Source: Leptospira andrefontaineae (GTDB lineage Bacteria; Spirochaetota; Leptospiria; Leptospirales; Leptospiraceae). Taken from it: a stretch of 64,000 nucleotides of DNA. Positions 1 to 8,156 of the stretch are shown here, one piece after another (within the stretch, counting starts at the first letter, position 1; every line of letters begins with the position of its first letter). A program made the position numbers and the translations under genes. The notes beneath the pieces are model-generated. The model ran no database searches. It saw only the letters and a list, made by a program, of their open reading frames with translations, and was not told the origin of the DNA. The DNA is taken from the NCBI RefSeq assembly GCF_004770105.1, contig NZ_RQEY01000012.1, positions 353,391-417,390 on the forward strand, given 5' to 3'.

Positions 1-2
1 CA

Positions 3-803
3 TTTTTGGTAGGATCTCCTTCTGGTATAGAGAGGGGATACCTGATTACTTCTCCGGAATATTCTCTCAAGCAAGCTTTATCTTTAGGTGCAGAAAAAGT
101 ATACGAAATTGCACATACGTTTCGTTCAGGAGAGAAGGGGAGTTCCTACCATACTGCTGAGTTTCTCATGCTAGAATTTTACCAGACGGGCACTGATTTG
201 CACCAGGCAATGGACCTTCTTGAGGAATTGATCCGATGGCTTGTGAGTAAACTCGGACTTACTCTTCCGGAAAAGCCATTCCAAAGAAAATCAGTGAAGG
301 AACTCCTCTCCAATCTAGCGGATGTAAATTGGGATAGAGATTCCTTAGAACGAAAAATAACAGAATTGTCTCTAACAAATCTTCCTTTCGATTCGATGGA
401 ATATGAAGACTGCTTTTTTTTAATATTCTTAAACTTATTAGAGCCAAACTTCACTGCGGAATTTCAATTCATCTACGATTATCCTCCTGAGATGGCGGCT
501 CTTTCTCGAATTGAAGATGGGGTTGCGAAAAGGTTCGAATTATATTTTGGAAATATAGAATTAGCTAACGCATTTTATGAACTTTTGGACCCGATAGAGC
601 AAAGGGTTCGTTTTGAAAAAGAGCAGGCGTTGAGAAAAAAGTTAGGTAAGGAAGTTTTTCCAGTTCACGAAGAGTTTCTTCAGGCTCTAGAAAGAGGTAT
701 CCCGGAATGTTCTGGAATTTCGATCGGATTGGATCGTCTTCTAATGGTTCTTTTGGGAAGGAACTCCCTCTCAGAAGTTAGCCCATATTGGCGAGAAATT
801 TGA
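3..803 (+). CDS. epmA: EF-P--lysine lysyltransferase (EpmA/GenX-like), 5' end cut by window
   Basis: A lysyl-tRNA-synthetase-like catalytic domain without an anticodon-binding domain, as expected for EpmA, which attaches (R)-beta-lysine to a conserved lysine of elongation factor P. The frame is open to the left edge, so about 60 N-terminal residues are missing. Class II motif 2 is visible as FRSGEKG followed by HTAEFLMLEFY, and motif 3 as GISIGLDRLLM near the C-terminus. The family is about 325 aa and this fragment is about 266 aa, ending where EpmA should end. EF-P itself lies at 36817 and a KamA/EpmB-like aminomutase at 33959, which supports an EpmA assignment over a lysS fragment. The frame assignment is sure; the exact substrate is inferred. 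Confidence 0.82.
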   Translation, partial: FLVGSPSGIERGYLITSPEYSLKQALSLGAEKVYEIAHTFRSGEKGSSYHTAEFLMLEFYQTGTDLHQAMDLLEELIRWLVSKLGLTLPEKPFQRKSVKELLSNLADVNWDRDSLERKITELSLTNLPFDSMEYEDCFFLIFLNLLEPNFTAEFQFIYDYPPEMAALSRIEDGVAKRFELYFGNIELANAFYELLDPIEQRVRFEKEQALRKKLGKEVFPVHEEFLQALERGIPECSGISIGLDRLLMVLLGRNSLSEVSPYWREI

Positions 804-994
804 AAACAGCCGATTTTATTCTCTTCTAACTTCATTTAGAATTAAGAAAGCATCATGGAGGGTTCGATAATGAATATAGGCCTCACAAAACTTTTGTTGC
901 ACGGATCTTCTATCAATTTAACTTAAGATTTGATTTACCTCGAAAAGGGTTCTTCAAATAAAAAGATCCATGGCCTTTAGTGCGGACGGAGAAT

Positions 995-1993
995 ATGACT
1001 AAGAAGCAGAATTATTACGTCACTATAAAAGGCAAAAAATATGATCGAGGCCTGATTGAGCTAGCAGAGAAAGCTACCTCAGGTAAAAAAGATGGACGTA
1101 TTTCGATCGCAGATGCAAAGAAACTTCTCAACGCTGTAAAGGATAACAATACCTATACGGACATCGAAAAGAAAACGATGGAGTATGTCCGTGAGAATTT
1201 TCAATTTACTGCAAAAGCAGACGAGTGGTTTCGCACTGAAATTCGCAAATGGGCCGCTGAAAAATCTTCTCATACTCAAACCAAATCTTCCCCACAAGAG
1301 GAATACACGTCTCACGATGAAGCGATTAGTCTTATGAGTTCTCAGCATTCTGAACCATATAGAGGTTATATCCCGACACCTTCTGCAGGCCAGGTAAAAA
1401 AACAAAATAGCATTCCGGTCCTTGTCCTTTCGCTCATTATTCTTGGTGGTTTTGGAATTGGGATCTACTATGCTTTCCGAAATAAAGAAAAGAATTCCAT
1501 TAGCCATACTGAAGAAGTTAAAGAAAATAAACCTAATCAAGTAATAGAGGAGAAGAAGGAAAATTCTCCCTCTTCTGAAAAGGGAAGCATTTTCGGCTTC
1601 TTCTCGCAGAAACACGAGCCAGCGAATTTTCCCGGAAAAGACGGGGAGCTTGCTTCTAAAATCCAATCTTCTCCTATTCTTTTTGATAAAAATGATATAA
1701 AAATTCCTCAATCCCAAAGAAGGGTCCTGGATTCTCTTACATTCCTTCTAAAAAAACATTCGGATGCTAAAGCTGTTCTTATCGGGCATGCTTCTTCCGA
1801 AGGAACTGAAGAAGTGAATCTGAAAGTGTCCCAGCTCCGAGCGGAGATGGTCAGGGATTATTTATTGGGAAACGGTTTGGAAACTTCTCGTTTCATTTTG
1901 GAAGCGAAAGGTTCCCAAGTGGTTTCTTCTCCCGAAGGAAAGGGACAAAGTCAGGAAAAAAACAGACGAGTGGATATCCAAATCGTCAAGTGA
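995..1993 (+). CDS. Membrane-anchored OmpA-domain protein
   Basis: A 332-aa protein. It has a charged N-terminal domain (residues 1-90) unlike the rest, a low-complexity stretch, one transmembrane segment at about 137-161 (IPVLVLSLIILGGFGIGIYY), a Lys/Glu-rich linker, and a C-terminal OmpA peptidoglycan-binding domain (about 240-332). Signature pieces are VLIGHASSEG, LRAEMVRDYL and NRRVDIQI. The ATG at 995 has GGAG just upstream and is preferred to the in-frame GTG at 980. The topology implies a cytoplasmic N-terminus and a periplasmic peptidoglycan-binding tail, an inner-membrane-to-wall link. It stands alone between epmA and aconitase. The N-terminal domain was not recognised. Confidence 0.8.
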   Translation: MTKKQNYYVTIKGKKYDRGLIELAEKATSGKKDGRISIADAKKLLNAVKDNNTYTDIEKKTMEYVRENFQFTAKADEWFRTEIRKWAAEKSSHTQTKSSPQEEYTSHDEAISLMSSQHSEPYRGYIPTPSAGQVKKQNSIPVLVLSLIILGGFGIGIYYAFRNKEKNSISHTEEVKENKPNQVIEEKKENSPSSEKGSIFGFFSQKHEPANFPGKDGELASKIQSSPILFDKNDIKIPQSQRRVLDSLTFLLKKHSDAKAVLIGHASSEGTEEVNLKVSQLRAEMVRDYLLGNGLETSRFILEAKGSQVVSSPEGKGQSQEKNRRVDIQIVK

Positions 1994-2032
1994 AGGGGAG
2001 TTATCTCCCTTTTCTTCTCTCTTCCAATTCCT

Positions 2033-2044
2033 GGTAGGAACTCC
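2033..2044. repeat. Short dispersed GGTAGGAACTCC word
   Basis: GGTAGGAACTCC lies between the OmpA-domain gene and aconitase. Its exact reverse complement recurs at 139-150, 6315-6326 and 8005-8016, and the 14-mer 2033-2046 is matched exactly at 8003-8016. Function unknown; it may be an over-represented genomic word. Confidence 0.5.
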
Positions 2045-2180
2045 AGACCTTTTTCACCATTCTCCGTCTAATCTAATAGTAAACGGATATTCCGTATTCT
2101 TAAAATTGTCCTTTTGGCGGAAAAATCCTATACAAGCACCCCGACCCTAAGAGACGATGAAACCATCATCGGAGATGACA

Positions 2181-4442
2181 ATGGCATTTGATATAGATAT
2201 GATTCGTGCCCGGTATGAAAAACTCGGGAACCTGGTTAAAAAAGCTAGAGAAGTAGTCGGTAGACCTCTCACTCTGACCGAAAAAATTCTTTATTCTCAC
2301 CTTTGGGAAGGAACTCCTTCCTCCAATTTTGAAAGAGGAAAATCTTACGTTGATTTTGCCCCGGACCGCGTTGCAATGCAAGACGCAACTGCACAGATGG
2401 CCTTATTACAATTCATGTCCGCAGGTAGAAGTAAGGTAGCAGTTCCTTCCACAGTACATTGTGACCACTTGATCACTGCAAAAACTGGTTCCTCTACAGA
2501 CTTAGCAGCTGCCTCTACCGAGAACAAAGAGGTATATGACTTTCTTTCTTCTGTTTCTAACAAGTACGGGATCGGGTTCTGGAAACCCGGAGCTGGAATT
2601 ATCCACCAAGTAGTATTAGAAAATTATGCATTCCCTGGTGGAATGATGATCGGGACTGACTCTCACACTGTGAACGCAGGTGGCTTGGGAATGGTTGCGA
2701 TCGGGGTCGGTGGAGCAGATGCTTGCGACGTGATGGCAGGTCTTCCTTGGGAACTCAAATGGCCTAAGCTGATCGGAGTGAAACTAACCGGAAAACTAAA
2801 CGGTTGGACTTCTGCAAAAGACGTTATCTTGAAAGTTGCGGGAATTCTGACCGTTAAAGGTGGAACAGGTGCAATCGTAGAATACTTCGGTGAAGGATCT
2901 ACTTCTCTTTCCTGTACTGGAAAAGGAACGATAGCCAATATGGGTGCTGAAATCGGAGCAACTACTTCCACATTCGCTTATGATGAGTCTATGGAAAGAT
3001 ACCTTCGCTCCACAAATAGAGCGGAGATCGCTGATTTAGCCAACGGGGTGAAGGAACACCTTACCGCTGACCCAGAAGTATATGCAAACCCTGATAAATT
3101 TTTCGACCAAGTGATCGAGATCAATCTTTCTGAGTTGGAACCTCATTTGAATGGACCTTTCACTCCTGACTTAGCTACTCCTATTTCTAAAATGAAAGAA
3201 GAGGCTAAGAAGAATGGATGGCCTACAAAAGTAGAAGTAGGTCTGATCGGTTCTTGCACGAACTCTTCTTATGAGGATATTGCTCGCGCAGCTTCTCTTG
3301 CAAATCAGGCTGCTGAAAAATCTTTAAAGCCTAAGGCCGAGTTTACGATAACTCCTGGTTCAGAGCTAGTTCGTTTTACGATAGAGAGAGACGGATTCAT
3401 TAAAGTTTTCGAAAAGATAGGAGCAAAAGTTTTTGCGAATGCTTGCGGTCCTTGTATCGGAATGTGGTCCAGGGTAGGCGCGGATAAGAAGGAGAAGAAC
3501 ACTATCGTTCACTCTTTCAACCGTAACTTCCAATCTAGGAACGATGGAAACCCGAACACTTTTGCGTTTGTAGGTTCTCCTGAGCTTGTAACTGCGTTAG
3601 CGATTGCGGGAGATCTGACTTTTGATCCGAATAATGATACTCTTACCAATGAAAAAGGGGAGAAGGTAAAATTAGATCCTCCAAATGGTGACGAACTTCC
3701 TAAAAAAGGATTCGATGTAGAAGATGCCGGTTACCAAGCTCCAGCTGCTGATGGTTCTGGTGTGCAAGTGGTTGTGGATCCTAAATCTAATCGCCTTCAA
3801 TTATTAGCTCCTTTCATAAAATGGGAAGGAACAGATCTAAAAGGATTGAACCTTCTAATCAAAGTGAAAGGAAAATGTACAACTGACCATATCTCTATGG
3901 CGGGTCCTTGGTTGAAATTCAGAGGACATTTGGACAATATTTCTAATAACCTTTTGATCGGAGCTACAAACATCTTCAACGAGAAGATCAATAGTGTGAA
4001 GAACCAATTAGATGGATCTTACGACGAGGTCCCTAAAGTTCAACGTCAGTACAAAGCGCAAGGGATCGGTTCCATAGTAATCGGAGACGAAAACTACGGA
4101 GAAGGTTCTTCCAGAGAACATGCTGCTATGGAGCCACGGTTCTTAGGAGTGAGAGCGGTTCTTGTAAAATCATTTGCTCGTATCCATGAAACAAACTTGA
4201 AAAAGCAAGGTATGCTTGCTTTAACATTTGCGGATAAAGCTGATTACGATAAAATCAAAGAAGACGATAAGATCGATATTATCGGACTTACTGGTTTTAA
4301 AGAAGGAACTCCTCTTACTTTAGCTTTACATCATAAAGATGGAAGTACGGACGAATTTAAAGTAAATCACACTTACAATGCTCAGCAGATTGAATGGTTT
4401 AAGGCGGGAAGCGCTTTGAATTTGATCGGTGGCAAAAAGTAA
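2181..4442 (+). CDS. acn: Aconitate hydratase, mitochondrial type
   Basis: TCA-cycle enzyme that isomerises citrate to isocitrate with a [4Fe-4S] cluster. About 753 aa, matching the mitochondrial-type aconitase family (about 750-780 aa) rather than AcnA (about 890) or AcnB (about 865). The three cluster cysteines are visible in [10 protein letters not shown] and [11 protein letters not shown]. Substrate-site blocks [13 protein letters not shown] and the swivel-domain [14 protein letters not shown] are intact. An in-frame ATG at 2157 exists, but the ATG at 2181 has GGAG at 2171-2174 with good spacing and is the better start. A terminator follows the stop directly. Enzyme identity is sure; the gene-name convention (acn/acnA) is not. 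Confidence 0.93.
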   Translation: MAFDIDMIRARYEKLGNLVKKAREVVGRPLTLTEKILYSHLWEGTPSSNFERGKSYVDFAPDRVAMQDATAQMALLQFMSAGRSKVAVPSTVHCDHLITAKTGSSTDLAAASTENKEVYDFLSSVSNKYGIGFWKPGAGIIHQVVLENYAFPGGMMIGTDSHTVNAGGLGMVAIGVGGADACDVMAGLPWELKWPKLIGVKLTGKLNGWTSAKDVILKVAGILTVKGGTGAIVEYFGEGSTSLSCTGKGTIANMGAEIGATTSTFAYDESMERYLRSTNRAEIADLANGVKEHLTADPEVYANPDKFFDQVIEINLSELEPHLNGPFTPDLATPISKMKEEAKKNGWPTKVEVGLIGSCTNSSYEDIARAASLANQAAEKSLKPKAEFTITPGSELVRFTIERDGFIKVFEKIGAKVFANACGPCIGMWSRVGADKKEKNTIVHSFNRNFQSRNDGNPNTFAFVGSPELVTALAIAGDLTFDPNNDTLTNEKGEKVKLDPPNGDELPKKGFDVEDAGYQAPAADGSGVQVVVDPKSNRLQLLAPFIKWEGTDLKGLNLLIKVKGKCTTDHISMAGPWLKFRGHLDNISNNLLIGATNIFNEKINSVKNQLDGSYDEVPKVQRQYKAQGIGSIVIGDENYGEGSSREHAAMEPRFLGVRAVLVKSFARIHETNLKKQGMLALTFADKADYDKIKEDDKIDIIGLTGFKEGTPLTLALHHKDGSTDEFKVNHTYNAQQIEWFKAGSALNLIGGKK

Positions 4443-4452
4443 AACTTTGCTG

Positions 4453-4490
4453 AAAAAAGCCGAGGCCTAAATACCGGTCTCGGCTTTTTT
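4453..4490. terminator. Bidirectional intrinsic terminator
   Basis: A 12-bp perfect stem, AAAAAAGCCGAG paired with CTCGGCTTTTTT, with a 14-nt loop. A-run and T-run flanks let it terminate both aconitase (plus) and the convergent TetR gene (minus), whose stop lies in its right arm. Confidence 0.88.
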
Positions 4491-5172
4491 ATTTGGAGTC
4501 CGGTTTTAGACCCTTCTGTAAAATTCTCACCATTTCTTTGATAGTAGCTTTGATTTCCGATTCTGGAATCTTATAAACTACTTGAGCCATAAATCCTAAC
4601 GCGAAAGTTAAAGAAGAAATTCCGAATGCAACCGACTTTAGATCTGCCTTAGGGTCGATCTCTCCTCCTTTCTTAAATTTCTCCAACTCATGGATCATTT
4701 CAGGAAGAGCTTTTGTGTAAATTTTGGTTTGGATAATTCTACTAACGTCCGGATCTAAGATGATCCTACTGACTGCAACTTTCATGAAGTCTGAATAATG
4801 TTTGAAATCGGAACATCTTTCCGTTATGGACTCGACCAATGCCTCATCCAAATGAAGTTGTTTGGTCTCTTCTTCTTTTTTTCCTGTATCAGAATCGCCG
4901 AGGTCATCTGTTCGAGTTAGGATCGCTTCTAAGAGTCCCTTCTTCCCACCGAAGTAACGCATAATGAGAGCCTCGTTGGCACCAGCAGTTTTGGCGATAT
5001 CCTTAGTGGTCGCCGCGTCATATCCTTTTTTGGCAAAAACTTGTATCCCTGCCTTCATTAAGGCGGTCTCGGTTGCCTTTCGGTCTCTTTTTTTAGGGCC
5101 TTTATTAGAACCGTGAGCACCTGCTTTGGATGCCTTAGTTTTTTTGACCTTCTTTTTAGGGGTTCGAACCAT
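4489..5172 (-). CDS. TetR/AcrR-family transcriptional regulator
   Basis: A 227-aa regulator. Residues 1-30 are a Lys-rich tail ([11 protein letters not shown]) before the helix-turn-helix (about 30-80: [23 protein letters not shown] then [20 protein letters not shown]). The C-terminal part is an all-helical ligand/dimer domain. The basic N-terminal extension is longer than usual and could add non-specific DNA contact. It converges on aconitase and diverges from the glycosyltransferase at 5366, the likeliest neighbour target if it acts locally. The ligand cannot be told from sequence. Confidence 0.88.
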   Translation of the reverse strand: MVRTPKKKVKKTKASKAGAHGSNKGPKKRDRKATETALMKAGIQVFAKKGYDAATTKDIAKTAGANEALIMRYFGGKKGLLEAILTRTDDLGDSDTGKKEEETKQLHLDEALVESITERCSDFKHYSDFMKVAVSRIILDPDVSRIIQTKIYTKALPEMIHELEKFKKGGEIDPKADLKSVAFGISSLTFALGFMAQVVYKIPESEIKATIKEMVRILQKGLKPDSK

Positions 5173-5365
5173 CTAACTGCCTATATGGGATGTATCCCGA
5201 CCTTCGACTAATCAGCCAAGCGCATTTTTACTTTTTAGATCCACTTTACTCTTGCTTGTTCCGTTTATTTTTACAATATGGTGATAAGTAAGTGAATGAT
5301 TACATGCAAGGTTTTTGATCTTTTCGGATCGAGATCTCGCAAAAAAGGGAACCTTCTTCAAATAT

Positions 5366-7063
5366 ATGGTTTGGAATTCGTTTTTAAAAAAAAACTTAAA
5401 TGGAGATAGAATATTCGTTTCTCTGCTCATTTTGTTAAACGTATTCCTTCTTCTTCCCGGATCAGGAGGAAATGCTATCTTAACCCAAGGGGACGAAGCG
5501 ATGCATATCGCGACGATCCGAGAAAGTTTAGCTTCTTCTTCCTATCTTTTCCCTAAATTCGAAGGCGTTTTAAATCTCTACAAGCCGCCCGCGCTATTTT
5601 GGCTTGGAATTTTTTCGGACAACCTTTTTGGTGTCAGCTTTTTTGCGGAAAGATTTCCTTCTTTTCTACTTTTTTTCGGATCCTCTGTTCTAATTTACTT
5701 AGGGATTCGAAGGGCAGCTGGGAGTTCTAAGCTAGCGTTCACAATTTCGATAGCTTATACTCTGACCTTGGGAGTTTTCAAATTTTCTCGTTTGGTGATG
5801 ATGGAGTCTTTATTGACCTTTTTCATTATCTTAGTCTCTGTCACGATCTTAGAATTCAGGCTTTCTAAAAATCGGATCTGGCTATTTGTCGGTGGCTTCT
5901 TTTCTGGAATTGCTATTCTAATCAAAGGTCCTGTTTTCCAAGTATATAGCGGGATTATATTAGGATCTTATTCTGTAATCGGAATTTTCCTTCTTCACTC
6001 AAATGGGGGATGGGCAGGCAAAAAAAGAATAGGGAAGGAACTCCTCTCTCATCTCATCTTCCATTCTTCTTCATTGATTGTTCCAATAATTTGGATATTG
6101 ATCCTTCTATCTTATTCAGAACTAGGAAAAGAATTCCTAACGATCTTTCTATTCACAGAAAATCTTGGAAAATTCTCGGCGGCCACTGCCAACCAATCTG
6201 AGTGGATCATACCGATTGGATTCTTACTATATAGTTTCCCTTTTAGTTTGGCGGTTTTTTCCGGATTCTATTCTAAATTATTTCAAAAACCAAAATCGCT
6301 AAGAGAAATAGTCGGGAGTTCCTACCTTTGGGCAATCATTGCGATCTGTTTAGTCCATTTGGCACCGAACCGTAAGGATTTTTACTACCTTCTTCCCTTA
6401 ACCCCATTGGCTTTTTTGGGAATCGGATTATTCTTCATTCGAAAAAAGGAAGTTCAATCCGCAAAACTTCTATCTTTGAACTATTTCTTCTGCTTCGGAA
6501 TCAGCGCGTTAATCCTGGCTGCAATGTGGGGTTTCGAAATTCTTCTGGGCCAAAATATTTGGGCGGAATTGATATTCAGTGCATTCTTACTTTTAATTTT
6601 TATATGGGGAAGAAAGATCCGAGTCCAAGGGGCAGGAGTTCCTTCCACCACCGCATTGAACCTTGTACTTGCAGCTGGTTTACTCTCTTATATCCAATTT
6701 TCCATTCTTCCCAGAGTGAACCTAAGCGAGGTTCCGGAGAACGGACCATTCATTCATGCAAAACAGATCTGTATAGTTTCTGAAAATCCTTGGACTGCTC
6801 TTACTTTTAGGAATGCACTTCCTGGCGCGGAGATCATACACTCCGTTCCGGGTGCAGATCGAAATTGTGTAGATGGAACTAGATATCTGGTATTTTTCCA
6901 GGAGCTGATCCCGATTCCAGCAGGATATCAACTTCTTCAGACGCAAACCGTTTGGAAAAGAGATGTTACCCTGAAGGAACTCCTGAGCCCAACTCAGGGA
7001 AAAGAATACGTATATTTTTATGAGCCTTCTCGGAATAAGAATTCCGAATTGGAGAGTCAATGA
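5366..7063 (+). CDS. GT-C glycosyltransferase (ArnT/PMT, GT83-like), multi-pass membrane
   Basis: About 565 aa with some 11-12 hydrophobic segments and a large final periplasmic portion, the plan of ArnT/PMT-like lipid-linked glycosyltransferases. The acidic motif QGDEAMH in the first periplasmic loop fits the catalytic Asp/Glu of GT-C enzymes, and NLYKPPALFW matches the family block after it. These enzymes move a sugar from a polyprenyl phosphate to lipid A or protein. The frame opens at a TTG (5315), but the ATG at 5366 just before the first membrane helix is the likelier start; neither has a strong ribosome site. It is translationally coupled to the Cys-rich protein downstream (4-base overlap). 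Acceptor unknown. Confidence 0.82.
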   Translation: MVWNSFLKKNLNGDRIFVSLLILLNVFLLLPGSGGNAILTQGDEAMHIATIRESLASSSYLFPKFEGVLNLYKPPALFWLGIFSDNLFGVSFFAERFPSFLLFFGSSVLIYLGIRRAAGSSKLAFTISIAYTLTLGVFKFSRLVMMESLLTFFIILVSVTILEFRLSKNRIWLFVGGFFSGIAILIKGPVFQVYSGIILGSYSVIGIFLLHSNGGWAGKKRIGKELLSHLIFHSSSLIVPIIWILILLSYSELGKEFLTIFLFTENLGKFSAATANQSEWIIPIGFLLYSFPFSLAVFSGFYSKLFQKPKSLREIVGSSYLWAIIAICLVHLAPNRKDFYYLLPLTPLAFLGIGLFFIRKKEVQSAKLLSLNYFFCFGISALILAAMWGFEILLGQNIWAELIFSAFLLLIFIWGRKIRVQGAGVPSTTALNLVLAAGLLSYIQFSILPRVNLSEVPENGPFIHAKQICIVSENPWTALTFRNALPGAEIIHSVPGADRNCVDGTRYLVFFQELIPIPAGYQLLQTQTVWKRDVTLKELLSPTQGKEYVYFYEPSRNKNSELESQ

Positions 7064-7410
7064 GCCGAATCCTTTTTAGAAAAATTTTTCCTTATCTTCC
7101 CATTTTCGTTTTGGGTTTGGCCGTGGGCACGTTTATCGCCTTCAAATATTCCAGAGGAACTGTAGTCCAGTCCGGAATGGAGTGGGAAGGGAAAGAGATT
7201 TGCCTGGATTATTGTGATAATCTTGCGAAATGTACTAAGAAAGAATATCCCCAAACTTCTGAGGACCAATTGTATAAGGTGGAAAATTCCTGCCTAAGAG
7301 GTTGCAGGAAACATTTCGACAAGATGCAGGTATGTCTCCAACCGGAAAAGATGGCAAGCTGTTCTGAATTAACTTCTTGTTTGTTCGGAGAATTAAAAAA
7401 GTATTATTAA
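7060..7410 (+). CDS. Small membrane-anchored eight-cysteine protein
   Basis: 116 aa. One N-terminal membrane segment (about 12-28, LPIFVLGLAVGTFIAF) is followed by a periplasmic domain with eight cysteines in two CxxxC units (CLDYC, CLRGC) plus four single Cys. The spacing suggests disulphide-braced helical hairpins. The start overlaps the glycosyltransferase stop (ATGA), so the two are co-translated and may work together. No named family was recognised; there is no CxxC redox motif, so a structural role is likelier than a thioredoxin-type one. Confidence 0.75.
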   Translation: MSRILFRKIFPYLPIFVLGLAVGTFIAFKYSRGTVVQSGMEWEGKEICLDYCDNLAKCTKKEYPQTSEDQLYKVENSCLRGCRKHFDKMQVCLQPEKMASCSELTSCLFGELKKYY

Positions 7411-7417
7411 AATTTTC

Positions 7418-7993
7418 TTAATACTCTCCCTTCCAGAAACGATTTACTTTTTTTACATAATCTTTCGTTTCCTTGTAAGGAGGAATTCCGTCGTACTTTT
7501 GAACGGCACCCGGCCCTGCATTATAAGCTGCGATTGCCATATCCGGATTTCCGAACTTCTTCATCATATCCGCAAGAAATTTGGTCCCACCTGCGATATT
7601 TTCTTCCGGATCAAAGGGATTCTCCACGCCTAAAATATCCGCAGTACCAGGCATAAGCTGCATTAAACCGATCGCTCCTTTAGAAGAAACTGCATTCGGT
7701 TTAAAATTTGACTCCGCCTTGATCACCGATTTGACCAGATTCGGATCTAAATGATTTTTGTAAGATTCCCTTTCTATAATACTGCTTAGATCTTTAGGAG
7801 TTGGGTCGTTCTCCTGGGAGAAGATTCCCTTCATTTTGGAGTCCAACTCTTGGGAGAATTCTGACTCTATCTTTTTAGGTGTAGGATCTCCTTCCTGGGC
7901 TGGAGACTTCGGCTGAAATCTCTCTGTAATTCCCTGGATTTCCTCCATTCTGGAAACAATTCTGCGATACGATTCTAGATCATCTAACTTCAT
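7418..7993 (-). CDS. Soluble-type lytic transglycosylase (SLT domain)
   Basis: 191 aa. The C-terminal SLT/goose-lysozyme-like domain (about 75-190) has the catalytic Glu in [12 protein letters not shown], followed by [15 protein letters not shown] and AYNAGPGAV, all family hallmarks. It cleaves the MurNAc-GlcNAc bond of peptidoglycan. Residues 1-75 are polar, charged and without a signal peptide, so export is unclear; the annotated ATG may not be the real start, or the protein may be released another way. The stop lies only 7 bp from the convergent Cys-rich gene, with no terminator between. Confidence 0.87.
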   Translation of the reverse strand: MKLDDLESYRRIVSRMEEIQGITERFQPKSPAQEGDPTPKKIESEFSQELDSKMKGIFSQENDPTPKDLSSIIERESYKNHLDPNLVKSVIKAESNFKPNAVSSKGAIGLMQLMPGTADILGVENPFDPEENIAGGTKFLADMMKKFGNPDMAIAAYNAGPGAVQKYDGIPPYKETKDYVKKVNRFWKGEY

Positions 7994-8002
7994 ACAGACC
8001 TG

Positions 8003-8016
8003 CTGGAGTTCCTACC
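8003..8016. repeat. Dispersed CTGGAGTTCCTACC word
   Basis: Exact reverse complement of 2033-2046, in the 163-bp gap between the divergent transglycosylase and sensor-kinase genes. It lies just upstream of the transglycosylase start. Function unknown. Confidence 0.5.
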
Positions 8017-8156
8017 TAAGCCGAAATGGCTAATCTTCACTCCCTTATTATGTCTCTCGGCCGAAATCATTTGCACGTTTAGTCTTTTTTGCAGGTTTTA
8101 GAAAGGAAATCCAAGGGTTTCTTGAAAAAACCCGGCGCCTAAGAACGATAGACCGC

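Noticed and set aside
980..994. GTG start for the OmpA-domain gene
   Set aside because: The ATG at 995 has a ribosome site directly before it.
1079..1717. Long minus-strand frame inside the OmpA-domain gene
   Set aside because: Shadow of the real gene; composition is not protein-like and there is no ribosome site.
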